Assembly: GCA_910579185.1 (NCBI GenBank)
Contig: CAJTTG010000008.1
Span: 36,525-100,524, forward strand
Direction: 5' to 3'
DNA from: an uncultured Muribaculaceae bacterium
GTDB lineage: Bacteria > Bacteroidota > Bacteroidia > Bacteroidales > Muribaculaceae
Length of the DNA: 64,000 bases
The translations under genes were made by a program, and so were the position numbers. Positions 8,911-18,218 of this stretch are shown here, one piece after another (within the stretch, counting starts at the first letter, position 1; each line of letters starts with the position of its first letter). The notes below the pieces were generated by a model. That model had not been told where the DNA came from, did no database searches, and saw nothing but the letters and a program-made list of their open reading frames with translations.

Positions 8911-8942
8911 TTGGATATAACACGGATTTTTCATTAAGTTTG
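8911..8942 (+). promoter_or_regulatory. Promoter of glgB
   Basis: TTG (8911-8913), a 21-base spacer and TAAGTTTG (8935-8942) lie about 75 bases before the glgB start, back-to-back with the tRNA-Leu promoter. Confidence 0.65.
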
Positions 8943-9017
8943 TAGTTGTAACGCCGGAACTTTTCCACAGGCGTTTGTTATACTATCCGAATTTATCCTC
9001 ATAGACCGCATCATACC

Positions 9018-11123
9018 ATGCCAAAAGCCAAAAACACCTCCTCAGCCAAAACTTCGACCGCCAGGAAAACGGCCGCAAAAGCGAAAACAACGACACGGCG
9101 ACGCGCCCCAAGACTCAACATACTCCGCAACGACCCATGGCTGGAGCCATACGCCGAAGCCATTATCGGACGCCACGAGGATGCTGTGCGCAAGGAGCGC
9201 GAACTCACCGGACGACGCTCTCTCGACGATTTCGCCAACGCCCACAACTATTTCGGACTTCACCGATGCGCCGACGGATCATGGGTGTTCCGCGAATGGG
9301 CGCCCAATGCCTCTGCCATCACCTTGATCGGCGATTTCTCAGGCTGGCAAAGGCAGGCGCGTTATCAGATGAGCCGTATTTCCGACGACGGCACCTGGGA
9401 AATCACCCTCCCCGGCGACGCACTACACCACGGCGACCACTACAAACTGCTCGTGGAATGGCCCGGCGGCGAAGGCGAGCGCATTCCGGCCTATGCGACA
9501 CGCGTGGTCCAGGACGAGCGCACAGCCATGTTCTCAGCACAGGTGTGGGATCCGCAACCCTATGAATGGAAAGTTGACGACTTCCACCCCGACACACGGC
9601 CACTGCTGATCTATGAGTGCCATATAGGCATGGCACAGGAACGCGAAGGCGTCGGAACGTACGTTGAATTCCGCGACAAGATACTGCCGCGCATCGCCGC
9701 CGACGGCTACAACGCCATACAGATCATGGCCATACAGGAACATCCCTACTACGGATCTTTCGGCTACCACGTGTCGAGTTTCTTCGCTGCCTCAAGCCGC
9801 TTCGGAACTCCGGAGGAACTCAAATCGCTGATCGACCGCGCCCACGAGCTCGGGATCGCTGTCATAATGGATATTGTCCACAGCCATGCCGTCAAAAACG
9901 AAGTGGAAGGGCTCGGCCGGTTCGACGGAAGCTATAACCAATACTTCCACGGCGACGGCCGCCGCGAACATCCGGCCTGGGACTCCCTGTGCTTCGACTA
10001 CGGCAAAAATCAAGTGATCCACTTCCTGCTCTCCAACTGCAAATACTGGCTCGAGGAATACCGGTTCGACGGATTCCGCTTCGATGGCGTCACCTCCATG
10101 CTCTACTACAACCACGGACTCGGACAGGACTTCGGCGGCTATGGCGATTATTATAACGGCAATCAGGATGTTGATGCAATCACATATCTCACGCTCGCCA
10201 ACCTGCTGATCCACCGCATAAATCCGCAAGCCATAACGATTGCCGAGGAGATGAGCGGCATGCCCGGACTCGCCATTCCATTCAAAGACGGAGGCATTGG
10301 CTTCGACTACCGCATGGCAATGGGAATCCCCGACTACTGGATCAAGACATTGAAAGAAAAGAAAGACGAGGACTGGCACCCGACATCCATATTCTGGGAA
10401 CTGACCAACCGTCGCGCCGATGAAAAGACCATATCCTACGTCGAAAGCCACGACCAGGCTCTTGTCGGCGACAAAACCGTCATATTCCGGCTTATCGATG
10501 AAAAGATGTACTGGCACATGATGGTCGATGACAATGACATGACCGTGGCCCGCGGAATAGCACTCCACAAGATGATACGCCTCGTGACGGCCGCCACCAT
10601 CAACGGCGGATACCTCAACTTCATGGGCAATGAATTCGGCCACCCGGAATGGATCGACTTCCCACGCGAAGGCAACGGCTGGAGCTACAAATATGCCCGT
10701 CGTCAGTGGGATCTTGTCGACCGCAAGGATCTGAAATATCAGTTCCTCAACAACTTCGACAACGCCATGATCTCGCTCATCTCAGATGTCTACAACTTCC
10801 AGGCGCTACCGGTAGTCAAGCTATGGGAGAAAGACTCCGACCAGGTGCTTGCTTTCCGTCGCGGTGACCTGATTTTCGTGTTCAATTTCAACCCCTCGGA
10901 ATCTTTTGCCGACTATGGCATCCTGACACCTCCCGGCGAATACGAAGTTGTCCTCTCGAGCGACGATCCGGAATTTGGAGGCTACGGCAACATCGACCTC
11001 GGCGTGCACCATTTCACCCAGCCCGATCCATTGTACACCCCCCATGGCGTGGCATGGCTCAAACTATATCTGCCGGCACGTTCGGCTCAGGTACTCCGTC
11101 TGCGACGTGGAAGAAAGAGATAG
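9018..11123 (+). CDS. glgB: 1,4-alpha-glucan branching enzyme
   Basis: A 701-residue GH13 enzyme that makes alpha-1,6 branches in glycogen. After an unusual basic tail (residues 1-33, rich in K, A, T and R) come a CBM48-like domain (about 75-180) and the catalytic barrel, with the nucleophile D356 (GFRFDGV), acid/base E410 (IAEEMSG) and transition-state residue D479 (VESHDQ). IMAIQEHPYYGSFGYHV and the overall length resemble the eukaryote-type GH13_8 branching enzymes common in Bacteroidetes rather than E. coli GlgB. No other glycogen gene is adjacent. It has its own promoter upstream. Confidence 0.93.
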   Translation: MPKAKNTSSAKTSTARKTAAKAKTTTRRRAPRLNILRNDPWLEPYAEAIIGRHEDAVRKERELTGRRSLDDFANAHNYFGLHRCADGSWVFREWAPNASAITLIGDFSGWQRQARYQMSRISDDGTWEITLPGDALHHGDHYKLLVEWPGGEGERIPAYATRVVQDERTAMFSAQVWDPQPYEWKVDDFHPDTRPLLIYECHIGMAQEREGVGTYVEFRDKILPRIAADGYNAIQIMAIQEHPYYGSFGYHVSSFFAASSRFGTPEELKSLIDRAHELGIAVIMDIVHSHAVKNEVEGLGRFDGSYNQYFHGDGRREHPAWDSLCFDYGKNQVIHFLLSNCKYWLEEYRFDGFRFDGVTSMLYYNHGLGQDFGGYGDYYNGNQDVDAITYLTLANLLIHRINPQAITIAEEMSGMPGLAIPFKDGGIGFDYRMAMGIPDYWIKTLKEKKDEDWHPTSIFWELTNRRADEKTISYVESHDQALVGDKTVIFRLIDEKMYWHMMVDDNDMTVARGIALHKMIRLVTAATINGGYLNFMGNEFGHPEWIDFPREGNGWSYKYARRQWDLVDRKDLKYQFLNNFDNAMISLISDVYNFQALPVVKLWEKDSDQVLAFRRGDLIFVFNFNPSESFADYGILTPPGEYEVVLSSDDPEFGGYGNIDLGVHHFTQPDPLYTPHGVAWLKLYLPARSAQVLRLRRGRKR

Positions 11124-11211
11124 ACGCGAAGCTGAAAACGCCCCGAAATTAGCTCCCGAAACATCGCCGGACTGCATTTCTGATGTCATTTCGGCATGTT
11201 TTTTCCACAGA

Positions 11212-11244
11212 TTGATGAATATTCGATTTTTTGCATTATCTTTG
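11212..11244 (+). promoter_or_regulatory. Promoter of the psd-pssA group
   Basis: TTG (11212-11214), a 22-base spacer and TATCTTTG (11237-11244) lie 33 bases before the psd start. The spacing is slightly long for the consensus. Confidence 0.6.
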
Positions 11245-11276
11245 CAAATTAGAACAACCATAAGCCCAAAAACACC

Positions 11277-11951
11277 GTGAAGATACATCGCGAAGGAACA
11301 AACATTCTGGTGATACTGCTGGCAATGCTGGCAGTCATCAATGTGCCTGCATGGATGTTCATCCGGCCTATGGCTATTCCGATTGCTTTCACAGCAATCT
11401 CCACCATCCTGTTCCTCTTGGTGCTCAACTTCTTCCGCTCACCAAGACGCCATTTCCCCGGCAACCGCGACAGAGTGGTCGTATCGTCGGTCGACGGAAC
11501 GGTAGTTGCACTTGAACGCACATTTGAAAGCGAATATCTGCAACGCGAGGTTATCCAGCTCTCTGTGTTCATGACCGTGTTCAACGTCCACGCCAACTGG
11601 TATCCCGTCGACGGAACGGTAGAGCTTGTGCGCCATCATGCAGGACGTTTTCTCTCGGCCTACCTCCCGAAATCGAGCACTGAGAACGAACGCTCCACCG
11701 TGGTGATCCGCACCGATTGCGGACGCGAGATCCTCGTGCGACAGATCGCAGGAGCGGTCGCTCGGCGAATAGTCACCTATGCCGAGCCGGGCGAACGTGC
11801 CTCCATCGAGGACCACATGGGCTTCATCAAATTCGGTTCGCGAGTCGACATCTATCTGCCGCTCGACACAGAAATCTACGTCAAGATAGGCGACAAGACC
11901 GTTGGTGGCGTGACTGAGATCGCCCGTCTCGCACCCCTCAAAACTCCCTGA
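11277..11951 (+). CDS. psd: Phosphatidylserine decarboxylase proenzyme
   Basis: A 224-residue short-form (PSD-A type) decarboxylase that converts phosphatidylserine to phosphatidylethanolamine at the inner membrane. Two membrane-spanning stretches occupy about residues 8-50. The self-cleavage site that produces the pyruvoyl cofactor is the G187-S188 bond in FIKFGSRVD, and FNVHANWYP holds a conserved catalytic histidine. The start is a GTG at 11277. It is followed 35 bases later by pssA, the enzyme that makes its substrate, so the pair forms a phosphatidylethanolamine operon. Confidence 0.92.
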   Translation: MKIHREGTNILVILLAMLAVINVPAWMFIRPMAIPIAFTAISTILFLLVLNFFRSPRRHFPGNRDRVVVSSVDGTVVALERTFESEYLQREVIQLSVFMTVFNVHANWYPVDGTVELVRHHAGRFLSAYLPKSSTENERSTVVIRTDCGREILVRQIAGAVARRIVTYAEPGERASIEDHMGFIKFGSRVDIYLPLDTEIYVKIGDKTVGGVTEIARLAPLKTP

Positions 11952-11986
11952 GCCACACCTGGCTCCATCAATCCCAGATTGCAAAA

Positions 11987-12697
11987 ATGTTTAGAACGAT
12001 CAAAAACAGCATACCCAACACCATCACATGCCTCAACCTGATCTCCGGCGCAATAGCATGCGTGATGGCATTCCACTACAATGAGACAATCGCCGGCCTT
12101 TCCGGCTATGAATGGGCATTCATCTGCATCGGCGCGGCAGCCATCTTTGATTTCTGCGACGGAGCCTCAGCCCGTCTGCTTCACGCTTACTCCGACCTCG
12201 GCAAGGAACTTGACTCGCTGGCCGACCTCGTAAGTTTCGGACTCGCGCCGGCCTTGCTGATGTTCAACACAATCGCTATCGCCAACAACGATCCGCTCTC
12301 CCCATGGGCTTTCATGTCGCTCTTTATTCCGGCAATGGGAGCTTTGCGACTTGCCAAATTCAACATTGACACCCGTCAGACGACATCATTCATAGGACTG
12401 CCGATTCCGGCCAACGCCATATTCTGGATCGGACTCACAAGCTGGCTCAACGTTGCCAACTTCTACCCCGGCAACTGGCTCATGGCCATAGCGATAATCG
12501 CCGTATCCCTGATGATGGTTTGCAATCTCGGCATGTTCTCCCTGAAATTCAAAAACTTCAGCATCAAGGAAAATGCCCTGCGGTTCATTATCATCATCGC
12601 AGCCATCGTCCTGACAATATGCCTCCCCGGACTTTCAGGACTGATGTGGACAATCCTCCTTTACGTGCTTCTGTCCGCCTTCGCTCCGCGGAAATAA
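11987..12697 (+). CDS. pssA: CDP-diacylglycerol--serine O-phosphatidyltransferase
   Basis: A 236-residue integral membrane protein with about six to eight transmembrane helices. It joins CDP-diacylglycerol and serine to make phosphatidylserine. The complete CDP-alcohol phosphotransferase signature is present: D58-G59-x2-A62-R63-x8-G72-x3-D76-x3-D80, whose aspartates bind the metal and substrate. It lies directly after psd, which consumes its product, and before a DUF4834 gene, a neighbourhood often seen in Bacteroidetes. Confidence 0.93.
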   Translation: MFRTIKNSIPNTITCLNLISGAIACVMAFHYNETIAGLSGYEWAFICIGAAAIFDFCDGASARLLHAYSDLGKELDSLADLVSFGLAPALLMFNTIAIANNDPLSPWAFMSLFIPAMGALRLAKFNIDTRQTTSFIGLPIPANAIFWIGLTSWLNVANFYPGNWLMAIAIIAVSLMMVCNLGMFSLKFKNFSIKENALRFIIIIAAIVLTICLPGLSGLMWTILLYVLLSAFAPRK

Positions 12698-12754
12698 GCT
12701 CCGGACACACCGGAATTTTTTCTTATCCTCAATCTTAATTCACACGCCACAACT

Positions 12755-13111
12755 ATGGGAACTTTCCTCTTAGCTCTATTCATAATCTTCATTGTCATAC
12801 CCCTGTGCCGCGTCGCGTGGACCGTCTACAAGCTCCGCCGCGACACACGGAAAGCCTTCAACCGGTTCCAGAGCGGCATGAACAATCAGGCTCGTGAACG
12901 CCAACGCGAAAACCGCCCTGCCGGATGGCAGACGCCACACAAAGAAAAGAAAATTGACAGATCGCAGGGAGAATACATTGAATACGAAGAACTCAGCGTA
13001 ACCGAATCCACCACCACAACCACCACCGCCGACGGCGAAACAACGGCCACAATCGAAGAAACCGAGACCGACCGCCGCATCGTCGACGTTGAATGGGAAG
13101 ACATTCGCTGA
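12755..13111 (+). CDS. DUF4834 family small membrane protein
   Basis: A 118-residue protein with one N-terminal transmembrane helix (GTFLLALFIIFIVIPLCRVA), then a basic linker and an acidic, Ser/Thr-rich tail that includes a run of six threonines. The arrangement fits the DUF4834 family of Bacteroidetes. Function is unknown. It follows pssA by 57 bases on the same strand and may be co-transcribed with the phospholipid genes. Confidence 0.7.
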   Translation: MGTFLLALFIIFIVIPLCRVAWTVYKLRRDTRKAFNRFQSGMNNQARERQRENRPAGWQTPHKEKKIDRSQGEYIEYEELSVTESTTTTTTADGETTATIEETETDRRIVDVEWEDIR

Positions 13112-13146
13112 CCCTCCTAAACTCTCCAACTCTCTAACCCTCCATC

Positions 13147-13818
13147 ATGTCATACATCCCTGAACTATACGACTTTTTCACACAACTGAGCCAGAACAAC
13201 GACCGTCAATGGTTTGCCGCCAACCGTGACCGCTACCAACGGCTTCGCGAACTTTGGCTTGCCGACATTGACCGGCTAATATCAGCCATGGCCGAATGGG
13301 ATCCGCAACTCGCATCCCTGACCGCACGATCCTGCGCCTACCGATTCAACCGCGACACCCGTTTCTCGCTCGACAAATCGCCCTACAAGACCTTCTTCTC
13401 CGCCGCCATCAGCCCGTGGGGAAAGAAATCCATGCATGCAGGCTACTACATTGAGATCGGAATACCAACATCCTACGATCAGGGACTCTACGGCGGAATG
13501 TGGTGTCTCGACTCCCCGGCATTGAAGAAATTGCGCCACGCCATTGTCGACAACATTGAGGAATGGGAAGAGATAATATCCGCGCCCGACATGCAGCGCG
13601 ACTTTCCCGGATGGTGTTCCAACACCCTGAAAACCATCCCCAAAGGATGGGATCGCAACCATCCACAGGCTGAATACCTGCGCATGACAAACTACGGCAA
13701 ATTCCACCCCTGCACGCGCGATTTCTACCTCAATCCCGACTGGCCGCAGCGTGCCGCCGACCTCTTCCATGCCCTCCGCCCGTTCATCGACTTCCTCAAC
13801 TATTCGCTCGACGAATAG
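13147..13818 (+). CDS. DUF2461 domain protein
   Basis: A 223-residue protein of the DUF2461 family. Recognisable features are the N-terminal LYDFFTQLSQNNDRQWFAAN, the YRFNRDTRFSLDKSPYKT block and GYYIEIG. No catalytic function is established for the family and no signal peptide is present. It starts 35 bases after the DUF4834 gene. Confidence 0.85.
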   Translation: MSYIPELYDFFTQLSQNNDRQWFAANRDRYQRLRELWLADIDRLISAMAEWDPQLASLTARSCAYRFNRDTRFSLDKSPYKTFFSAAISPWGKKSMHAGYYIEIGIPTSYDQGLYGGMWCLDSPALKKLRHAIVDNIEEWEEIISAPDMQRDFPGWCSNTLKTIPKGWDRNHPQAEYLRMTNYGKFHPCTRDFYLNPDWPQRAADLFHALRPFIDFLNYSLDE

Positions 13819-13892
13819 CCGGTTTCAACACGCATTCCATCACCCCGACCCATTGCCATAAAAATAATCTTTCGCATTACGCGATTTTTCAC

Positions 13893-13900
13893 TAAATTTG
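13893..13900 (+). promoter_or_regulatory. -7 box of lysS
   Basis: TAAATTTG is a full match to the Bacteroidetes -7 consensus, 35 bases before the lysS ATG. TTTC at 13870-13873, 19 bases upstream, may serve as the -33 element. Confidence 0.6.
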
Positions 13901-13935
13901 TAACTTCAAAAGGAATACAAATTAAAAATCGAAAT

Positions 13936-15693
13936 ATGGCAACCAACCTACTCGAACTTAGCGAACAAGAAATAGTGCGCCGCGGATCCCTCGACGAGAT
14001 GCGCCGCCGCGGAATCGACCCCTATCCCGCTGCTGAATACCCTGTAACCGCCCACACCGCAGAGATCAAAGAATCTTTTGCCGACGACGCGCCACGGCGT
14101 GAAGTAGCTATCGCAGGACGTATCATGAGCCGTCGCATCATGGGTAAAGCATCATTCCTCGAAATCCAGGATGCCGACGGACGAATCCAAGTCTACATCA
14201 GCCGCGACGACCTCTGCCCGGGCGAGGACAAGGATCAGTACAACGTAGTGTTCAAAAAGCTTCTCGATATCGGCGACTTCGTTGGCATCAAAGGCTACGT
14301 GTTCCGCACACAGATGGGCGAGATCTCAGTTCACGCTCAGGAACTCACTGTGCTTGGTAAATCGCTCCGTCCGTTGCCAATCGTAAAGGTCAAGGATGGT
14401 GTGACCTACGACGCGTTCGACGACCCCGAACTCCGCTACCGCCGCCGCTATGTTGACCTCGTTGTCAACGACGGCGTTAAAGAAATATTCATCAAGCGCA
14501 CCAAGGTCTACAATTCGATGCGCCAGTTCTTCAACTCCCATGGCTACATGGAAGTGGAGACACCCATCCTCCAGTCAATCCCCGGCGGAGCATCAGCCCG
14601 TCCGTTCATCACCCACCACAATGCCCTCGACATCCCTCTCTACCTCCGCATCGCCGATGAGCTCTACCTCAAGCGTCTGATCGTAGGCGGATTCGACGGC
14701 GTATATGAATTCTCCAAGAACTTCCGCAACGAAGGCATGGACCGCACCCACAATCCCGAGTTCACATGCATGGAGATCTATGTGGCCTACAAGGACTACA
14801 ACTGGATGATGGACTTCACCGAGCGCATGCTTGAGAAGATCTGCCTCGATGTAAACGGCACAACCGAAGTGAAAGTAGGCGACAACATCATATCATTCAA
14901 GGCTCCGTTCAAGCGCGTGACCATGATCGACTCCATCAAGGAATTCACCGGCATCGATATCACCGGCATGGACGAAGATCAGCTGCGCGACGTCTGCCGT
15001 CAGCTCGAAATCGATGTCGACCCCTCGCTTGGAAAAGGCAAACTCATCGACGAGATCTTCGGCGAAAAATGCGAAGGCCGCTACATTCAGCCTACATTCA
15101 TCATCGACTACCCCATCGAAATGTCGCCTCTGACAAAACGCCACCGCGACAATCCCGAGCTCACAGAACGCTTCGAGTTGATGGTCAATGGAAAAGAGCT
15201 TGCCAACGCATACTCAGAGCTTAACGACCCGATCGACCAGTACGAGCGTTTCGTTGAGCAGATGCGACTTGGCGAGAAAGGCGACGACGAAGCAATGATC
15301 ATCGACAAGGACTTCATCCGCGCCCTTGAATACGGCATGCCCCCCACATCGGGAATGGGCATTGGCATGGACCGTCTCGTGATGCTCATGACCGGACAGA
15401 CAACCATCCAGGAAGTGCTGTTCTTCCCCCAGATGCGCCCTGAAAAAGTGCAGAAGCGCGACGGGGCCGAAGTGTTTGCCACTGTCGGCGTGCCCGAAGA
15501 ATGGGTAGCTCCGCTCCACAAACTCGGAGTACTGACCATCCGTCAGCTTGCAACGACAGCTTCTGCCGGGAAACTACAGCAGGATCTATGCGGACTCAAC
15601 AAGAAATTCAAACTTGAGCTAACCAACCCGGCCGTTGACGCCGTCAAGGCATGGATCGAGGCTGCTGCCGCAGCAACAGCATCGGAAGAATGA
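13936..15693 (+). CDS. lysS: Lysyl-tRNA synthetase, class II
   Basis: A 585-residue enzyme that charges tRNA-Lys. The N-terminal OB-fold anticodon-binding domain covers about residues 55-175. The class II catalytic core has motif 2 (FRNEGMDRTHNPEF) and motif 3 (GMGIGMDRLVML). A C-terminal extension of about 75 residues beyond the usual end (from about 510, ending in an alanine-rich EAAAAATASEE) is normal for Bacteroidetes LysS and resembles a small helical DNA/RNA-binding fold. It is followed by gpsA and pgi on the same strand with gaps of 56 and 30 bases. Confidence 0.95.
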   Translation: MATNLLELSEQEIVRRGSLDEMRRRGIDPYPAAEYPVTAHTAEIKESFADDAPRREVAIAGRIMSRRIMGKASFLEIQDADGRIQVYISRDDLCPGEDKDQYNVVFKKLLDIGDFVGIKGYVFRTQMGEISVHAQELTVLGKSLRPLPIVKVKDGVTYDAFDDPELRYRRRYVDLVVNDGVKEIFIKRTKVYNSMRQFFNSHGYMEVETPILQSIPGGASARPFITHHNALDIPLYLRIADELYLKRLIVGGFDGVYEFSKNFRNEGMDRTHNPEFTCMEIYVAYKDYNWMMDFTERMLEKICLDVNGTTEVKVGDNIISFKAPFKRVTMIDSIKEFTGIDITGMDEDQLRDVCRQLEIDVDPSLGKGKLIDEIFGEKCEGRYIQPTFIIDYPIEMSPLTKRHRDNPELTERFELMVNGKELANAYSELNDPIDQYERFVEQMRLGEKGDDEAMIIDKDFIRALEYGMPPTSGMGIGMDRLVMLMTGQTTIQEVLFFPQMRPEKVQKRDGAEVFATVGVPEEWVAPLHKLGVLTIRQLATTASAGKLQQDLCGLNKKFKLELTNPAVDAVKAWIEAAAAATASEE

Positions 15694-15749
15694 TCCATGA
15701 GATGAACCATTCTTTGTCAGAAAACGTTTAATCCCTACGATCAAGTCCT

Positions 15750-16745
15750 ATGAATTGTCCCGGAAAAGTAGCGGTTATGGGTGGCGGAAGCTGGGCTACA
15801 GCTCTCGCAAAACTCCTGTTGAACAACTGCGAATCCATCCTGTGGTACATGCGACGCGACGACCGCATAGAAGACTTCAAACGTCATCGCCACAACCCGG
15901 CCTACCTCTCTGACGTTGAGTTCGACATCGAAAGAATCGAATTCTCAAGCGACATCAACGAGGTGTGCAGCAATGCCGACACACTGCTTCTCGTCATGCC
16001 CTCTCCCTATTTCAAAGGCCATATCGAGAAACTGACAGCCGACATAAGCCAGAAATATGTCGTTTCAGCCGTCAAGGGAATCGTCCCCGACGACAACCTG
16101 ATAATATCCGACTACATGCAGCAGCGCTTCGGTGTCGATCCCGAACGGATGATGGTGGTCTCCGGACCTTGCCATGCCGAAGAAGTGGCTCTCGGCAGAA
16201 AAAGCTATCTGACTGTGGCCGGCAACAACATATTCCACGCCGAGCAATTTGCAAAAGTGCTCGCCGGCAAAGCCCTCAAGACCATCACATCCAGCGATGT
16301 GACCGGAATTGAATACGCCGCAGTGCTCAAGAACGTCTATTCCATCTGCGCCGGAATTGTCCACGGCCTGAAATCAGGCGACAATTTCCAGGCTATGCTC
16401 GTCAGCAACGCCATCCGAGAGATGGAACGCTTCATCGACACCGTGAACCCACGGCCACGACAGATCTGCGACTCCGTCTATCTCGGCGACCTGCTCGTGA
16501 CATCCTACTCACGCTTCAGCCGAAACCACAACTTCGGCTCCATGATCGGCCGCGGCTATTCCGTCACCGCCGCACGCATGGAAATGGAGCAGACGGCCGA
16601 AGGCTACTACGGCACCAAGTGCATCTACGAGATAAACCACAAGTTAGGTGTCACCATGCCTATACTCAGCGGCGTCTACGACATCCTCTACCGTAACATA
16701 AAGCCGTCAAAAGCCATACAGGCGATGTCGGAGACTTTCATCTGA
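15750..16745 (+). CDS. gpsA: Glycerol-3-phosphate dehydrogenase [NAD(P)+]
   Basis: A 331-residue cytoplasmic enzyme that reduces dihydroxyacetone phosphate to sn-glycerol 3-phosphate for phospholipid synthesis. The Rossmann motif is GGGSWATALAKLL near the N-terminus. VSAVKGI and the catalytic-lysine helix YAAVLKNVYSICAGI follow, and the region SRNHNFGSMIGRG matches the family's substrate-binding block. It lies between lysS and pgi, 30 bases before pgi, so the three are probably transcribed together. Confidence 0.93.
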   Translation: MNCPGKVAVMGGGSWATALAKLLLNNCESILWYMRRDDRIEDFKRHRHNPAYLSDVEFDIERIEFSSDINEVCSNADTLLLVMPSPYFKGHIEKLTADISQKYVVSAVKGIVPDDNLIISDYMQQRFGVDPERMMVVSGPCHAEEVALGRKSYLTVAGNNIFHAEQFAKVLAGKALKTITSSDVTGIEYAAVLKNVYSICAGIVHGLKSGDNFQAMLVSNAIREMERFIDTVNPRPRQICDSVYLGDLLVTSYSRFSRNHNFGSMIGRGYSVTAARMEMEQTAEGYYGTKCIYEINHKLGVTMPILSGVYDILYRNIKPSKAIQAMSETFI

Positions 16746-16775
16746 TTAAAAACAATCCTCATACCATCATCTCTC

Positions 16776-18116
16776 ATGAACACAATTAAATTAGACATCT
16801 CACAGGCCATTCAGGCCATCCCCGGAAAATCCGTCGACAACCTCCTTCCCGAGGCTGCATCCGCTCTTGCGAAAGTTGACAACGCCACCGGAGCCGGTAA
16901 CGACTTCCTCGGATGGGTCGACCTCCCCACACGTCTTTCCGAAGATCTCATCAACGATATAAACGCAACCGCCAGTCAGCTCCGCGAAGAATGCGAAGTT
17001 GTTGTCTCAATAGGCATCGGCGGATCCTACCTCGGAGCGAAAGCCGTTATAGAAGCCCTCAGCGACAGCTTTGCCGCATATCGCACCGACGGACGCGACC
17101 CGAAAGTAGTATTTGCCGGACAGAACATCGGCGAGGACTACATGTTTGAGCTCATGCGCTGGCTCGACGACAAAAAATTCGGCATAATCGTCATCTCCAA
17201 ATCCGGAACCACAACAGAACCGGCCATCGCATTCCGTCTGCTCAAAGAAATGCTTGAACGCAAAGTCGGCAAAGAAGCTGCCGCCCGGCGCATCGTGGCC
17301 ATCACCGACGCAAAACGCGGTGCTCTCCGTCAGCTCGCAACCGAAGAAGGCTACAAGACTTTCGTGATCGACGACAACGTTGGCGGACGATTCTCCGTGC
17401 TGACACCCGTCGGACTACTCCCCATCGCCGTTGCAGGCTACGACATCCGCGCCCTCATCGACGGCGCTCGCCAGATGCAACAGGCAACGACAGCCGCATC
17501 CTACGACCAGAACCCGGCTCTGCTCTACGCCGCCACTCGCAATGCCCTCTATCGCGATGGCAAAAAGATAGAGATCCTTGTCAACTATAACCCCAAGCTC
17601 CACTACTTCGGAGAATGGTGGAAACAGCTCTACGGCGAAAGCGAGGGTAAAGACAAAAAAGGCATCTTCCCGGCTGCCGTCGACAACTCTACCGACCTCC
17701 ACTCCATGGGACAATGGATCCAGGATGGCGAACGCACGATATTTGAGACCGTTGTTTCCGTTGAAGCGCCGGAGCACGAGACGCTGATCCCGACCGACAA
17801 CGACAATCTCGACGGCCTCAATTACATTGCCGGAAAACGCATCGATCAGGTCAACAAAATGGCCGAACTCGGCACTCGCATTGCCCACGTAGACGGCGGA
17901 GTACCCAACCTCCGCATCACCATTCCGGCGCTCCGCGAGCAATACCTCGGCCAGCTCATCTACTTCTTTGAGAAAGCATGTGGCATCTCCGGCTACATCC
18001 TTGATGTCAACCCATTCAACCAGCCCGGTGTCGAAGACTACAAACGCAACATGTTTGCGCTCCTTGAAAAGCCCGGCTACGAAGAAGCCACAGCAGCCAT
18101 CAAGACCCGCCTCTGA
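16776..18116 (+). CDS. pgi: Glucose-6-phosphate isomerase
   Basis: A 446-residue enzyme of the shorter bacterial PGI type. It interconverts glucose 6-phosphate and fructose 6-phosphate. Visible motifs are the phosphate-binding SKSGTTTEPAIAF, the family signature GGRFSVLTPVGLLPIAVAG and the C-terminal block FFEKACGISGYILDVNPFNQ with conserved catalytic residues. It is the last gene of the lysS-gpsA-pgi run and is followed by a strong hairpin with a U run. Confidence 0.95.
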   Translation: MNTIKLDISQAIQAIPGKSVDNLLPEAASALAKVDNATGAGNDFLGWVDLPTRLSEDLINDINATASQLREECEVVVSIGIGGSYLGAKAVIEALSDSFAAYRTDGRDPKVVFAGQNIGEDYMFELMRWLDDKKFGIIVISKSGTTTEPAIAFRLLKEMLERKVGKEAAARRIVAITDAKRGALRQLATEEGYKTFVIDDNVGGRFSVLTPVGLLPIAVAGYDIRALIDGARQMQQATTAASYDQNPALLYAATRNALYRDGKKIEILVNYNPKLHYFGEWWKQLYGESEGKDKKGIFPAAVDNSTDLHSMGQWIQDGERTIFETVVSVEAPEHETLIPTDNDNLDGLNYIAGKRIDQVNKMAELGTRIAHVDGGVPNLRITIPALREQYLGQLIYFFEKACGISGYILDVNPFNQPGVEDYKRNMFALLEKPGYEEATAAIKTRL

Positions 18117-18146
18117 TCCCCGACCAACACCAATTCCATATACAAC

Positions 18147-18173
18147 AAAGCTCGGCTCCACAGCCGAGCTTTT
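18147..18173 (+). terminator. Rho-independent terminator after pgi
   Basis: A perfect 11-bp stem (18147-18157 with 18162-18172) and a CCAC loop, ending in TTTT, 30 bases after the pgi stop. It lies between convergent pgi and folK. Confidence 0.85.
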
Positions 18174-18189
18174 CTCATGCCTATCCCCC

Positions 18190-18210
18190 TACACTCTACA
18201 CTCTACACTC
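18190..18210. repeat. Short tandem repeat, TACACTC x 3
   Basis: Three exact copies of a 7-bp unit, followed by degenerate copies to about 18225. They lie just beyond the 3' end of folK and are probably a neutral microsatellite. Confidence 0.8.
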
Positions 18211-18218
18211 TATATACT

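Noticed and set aside
8720..8968. 82-codon frame over tRNA-Leu
   Set aside because: It reads through the tRNA gene and its promoter; a typical false frame.
11140..11276. Riboswitch or leader RNA ahead of psd
   Set aside because: The promoter lies only 33 bases before the start, leaving no room for a structured leader.
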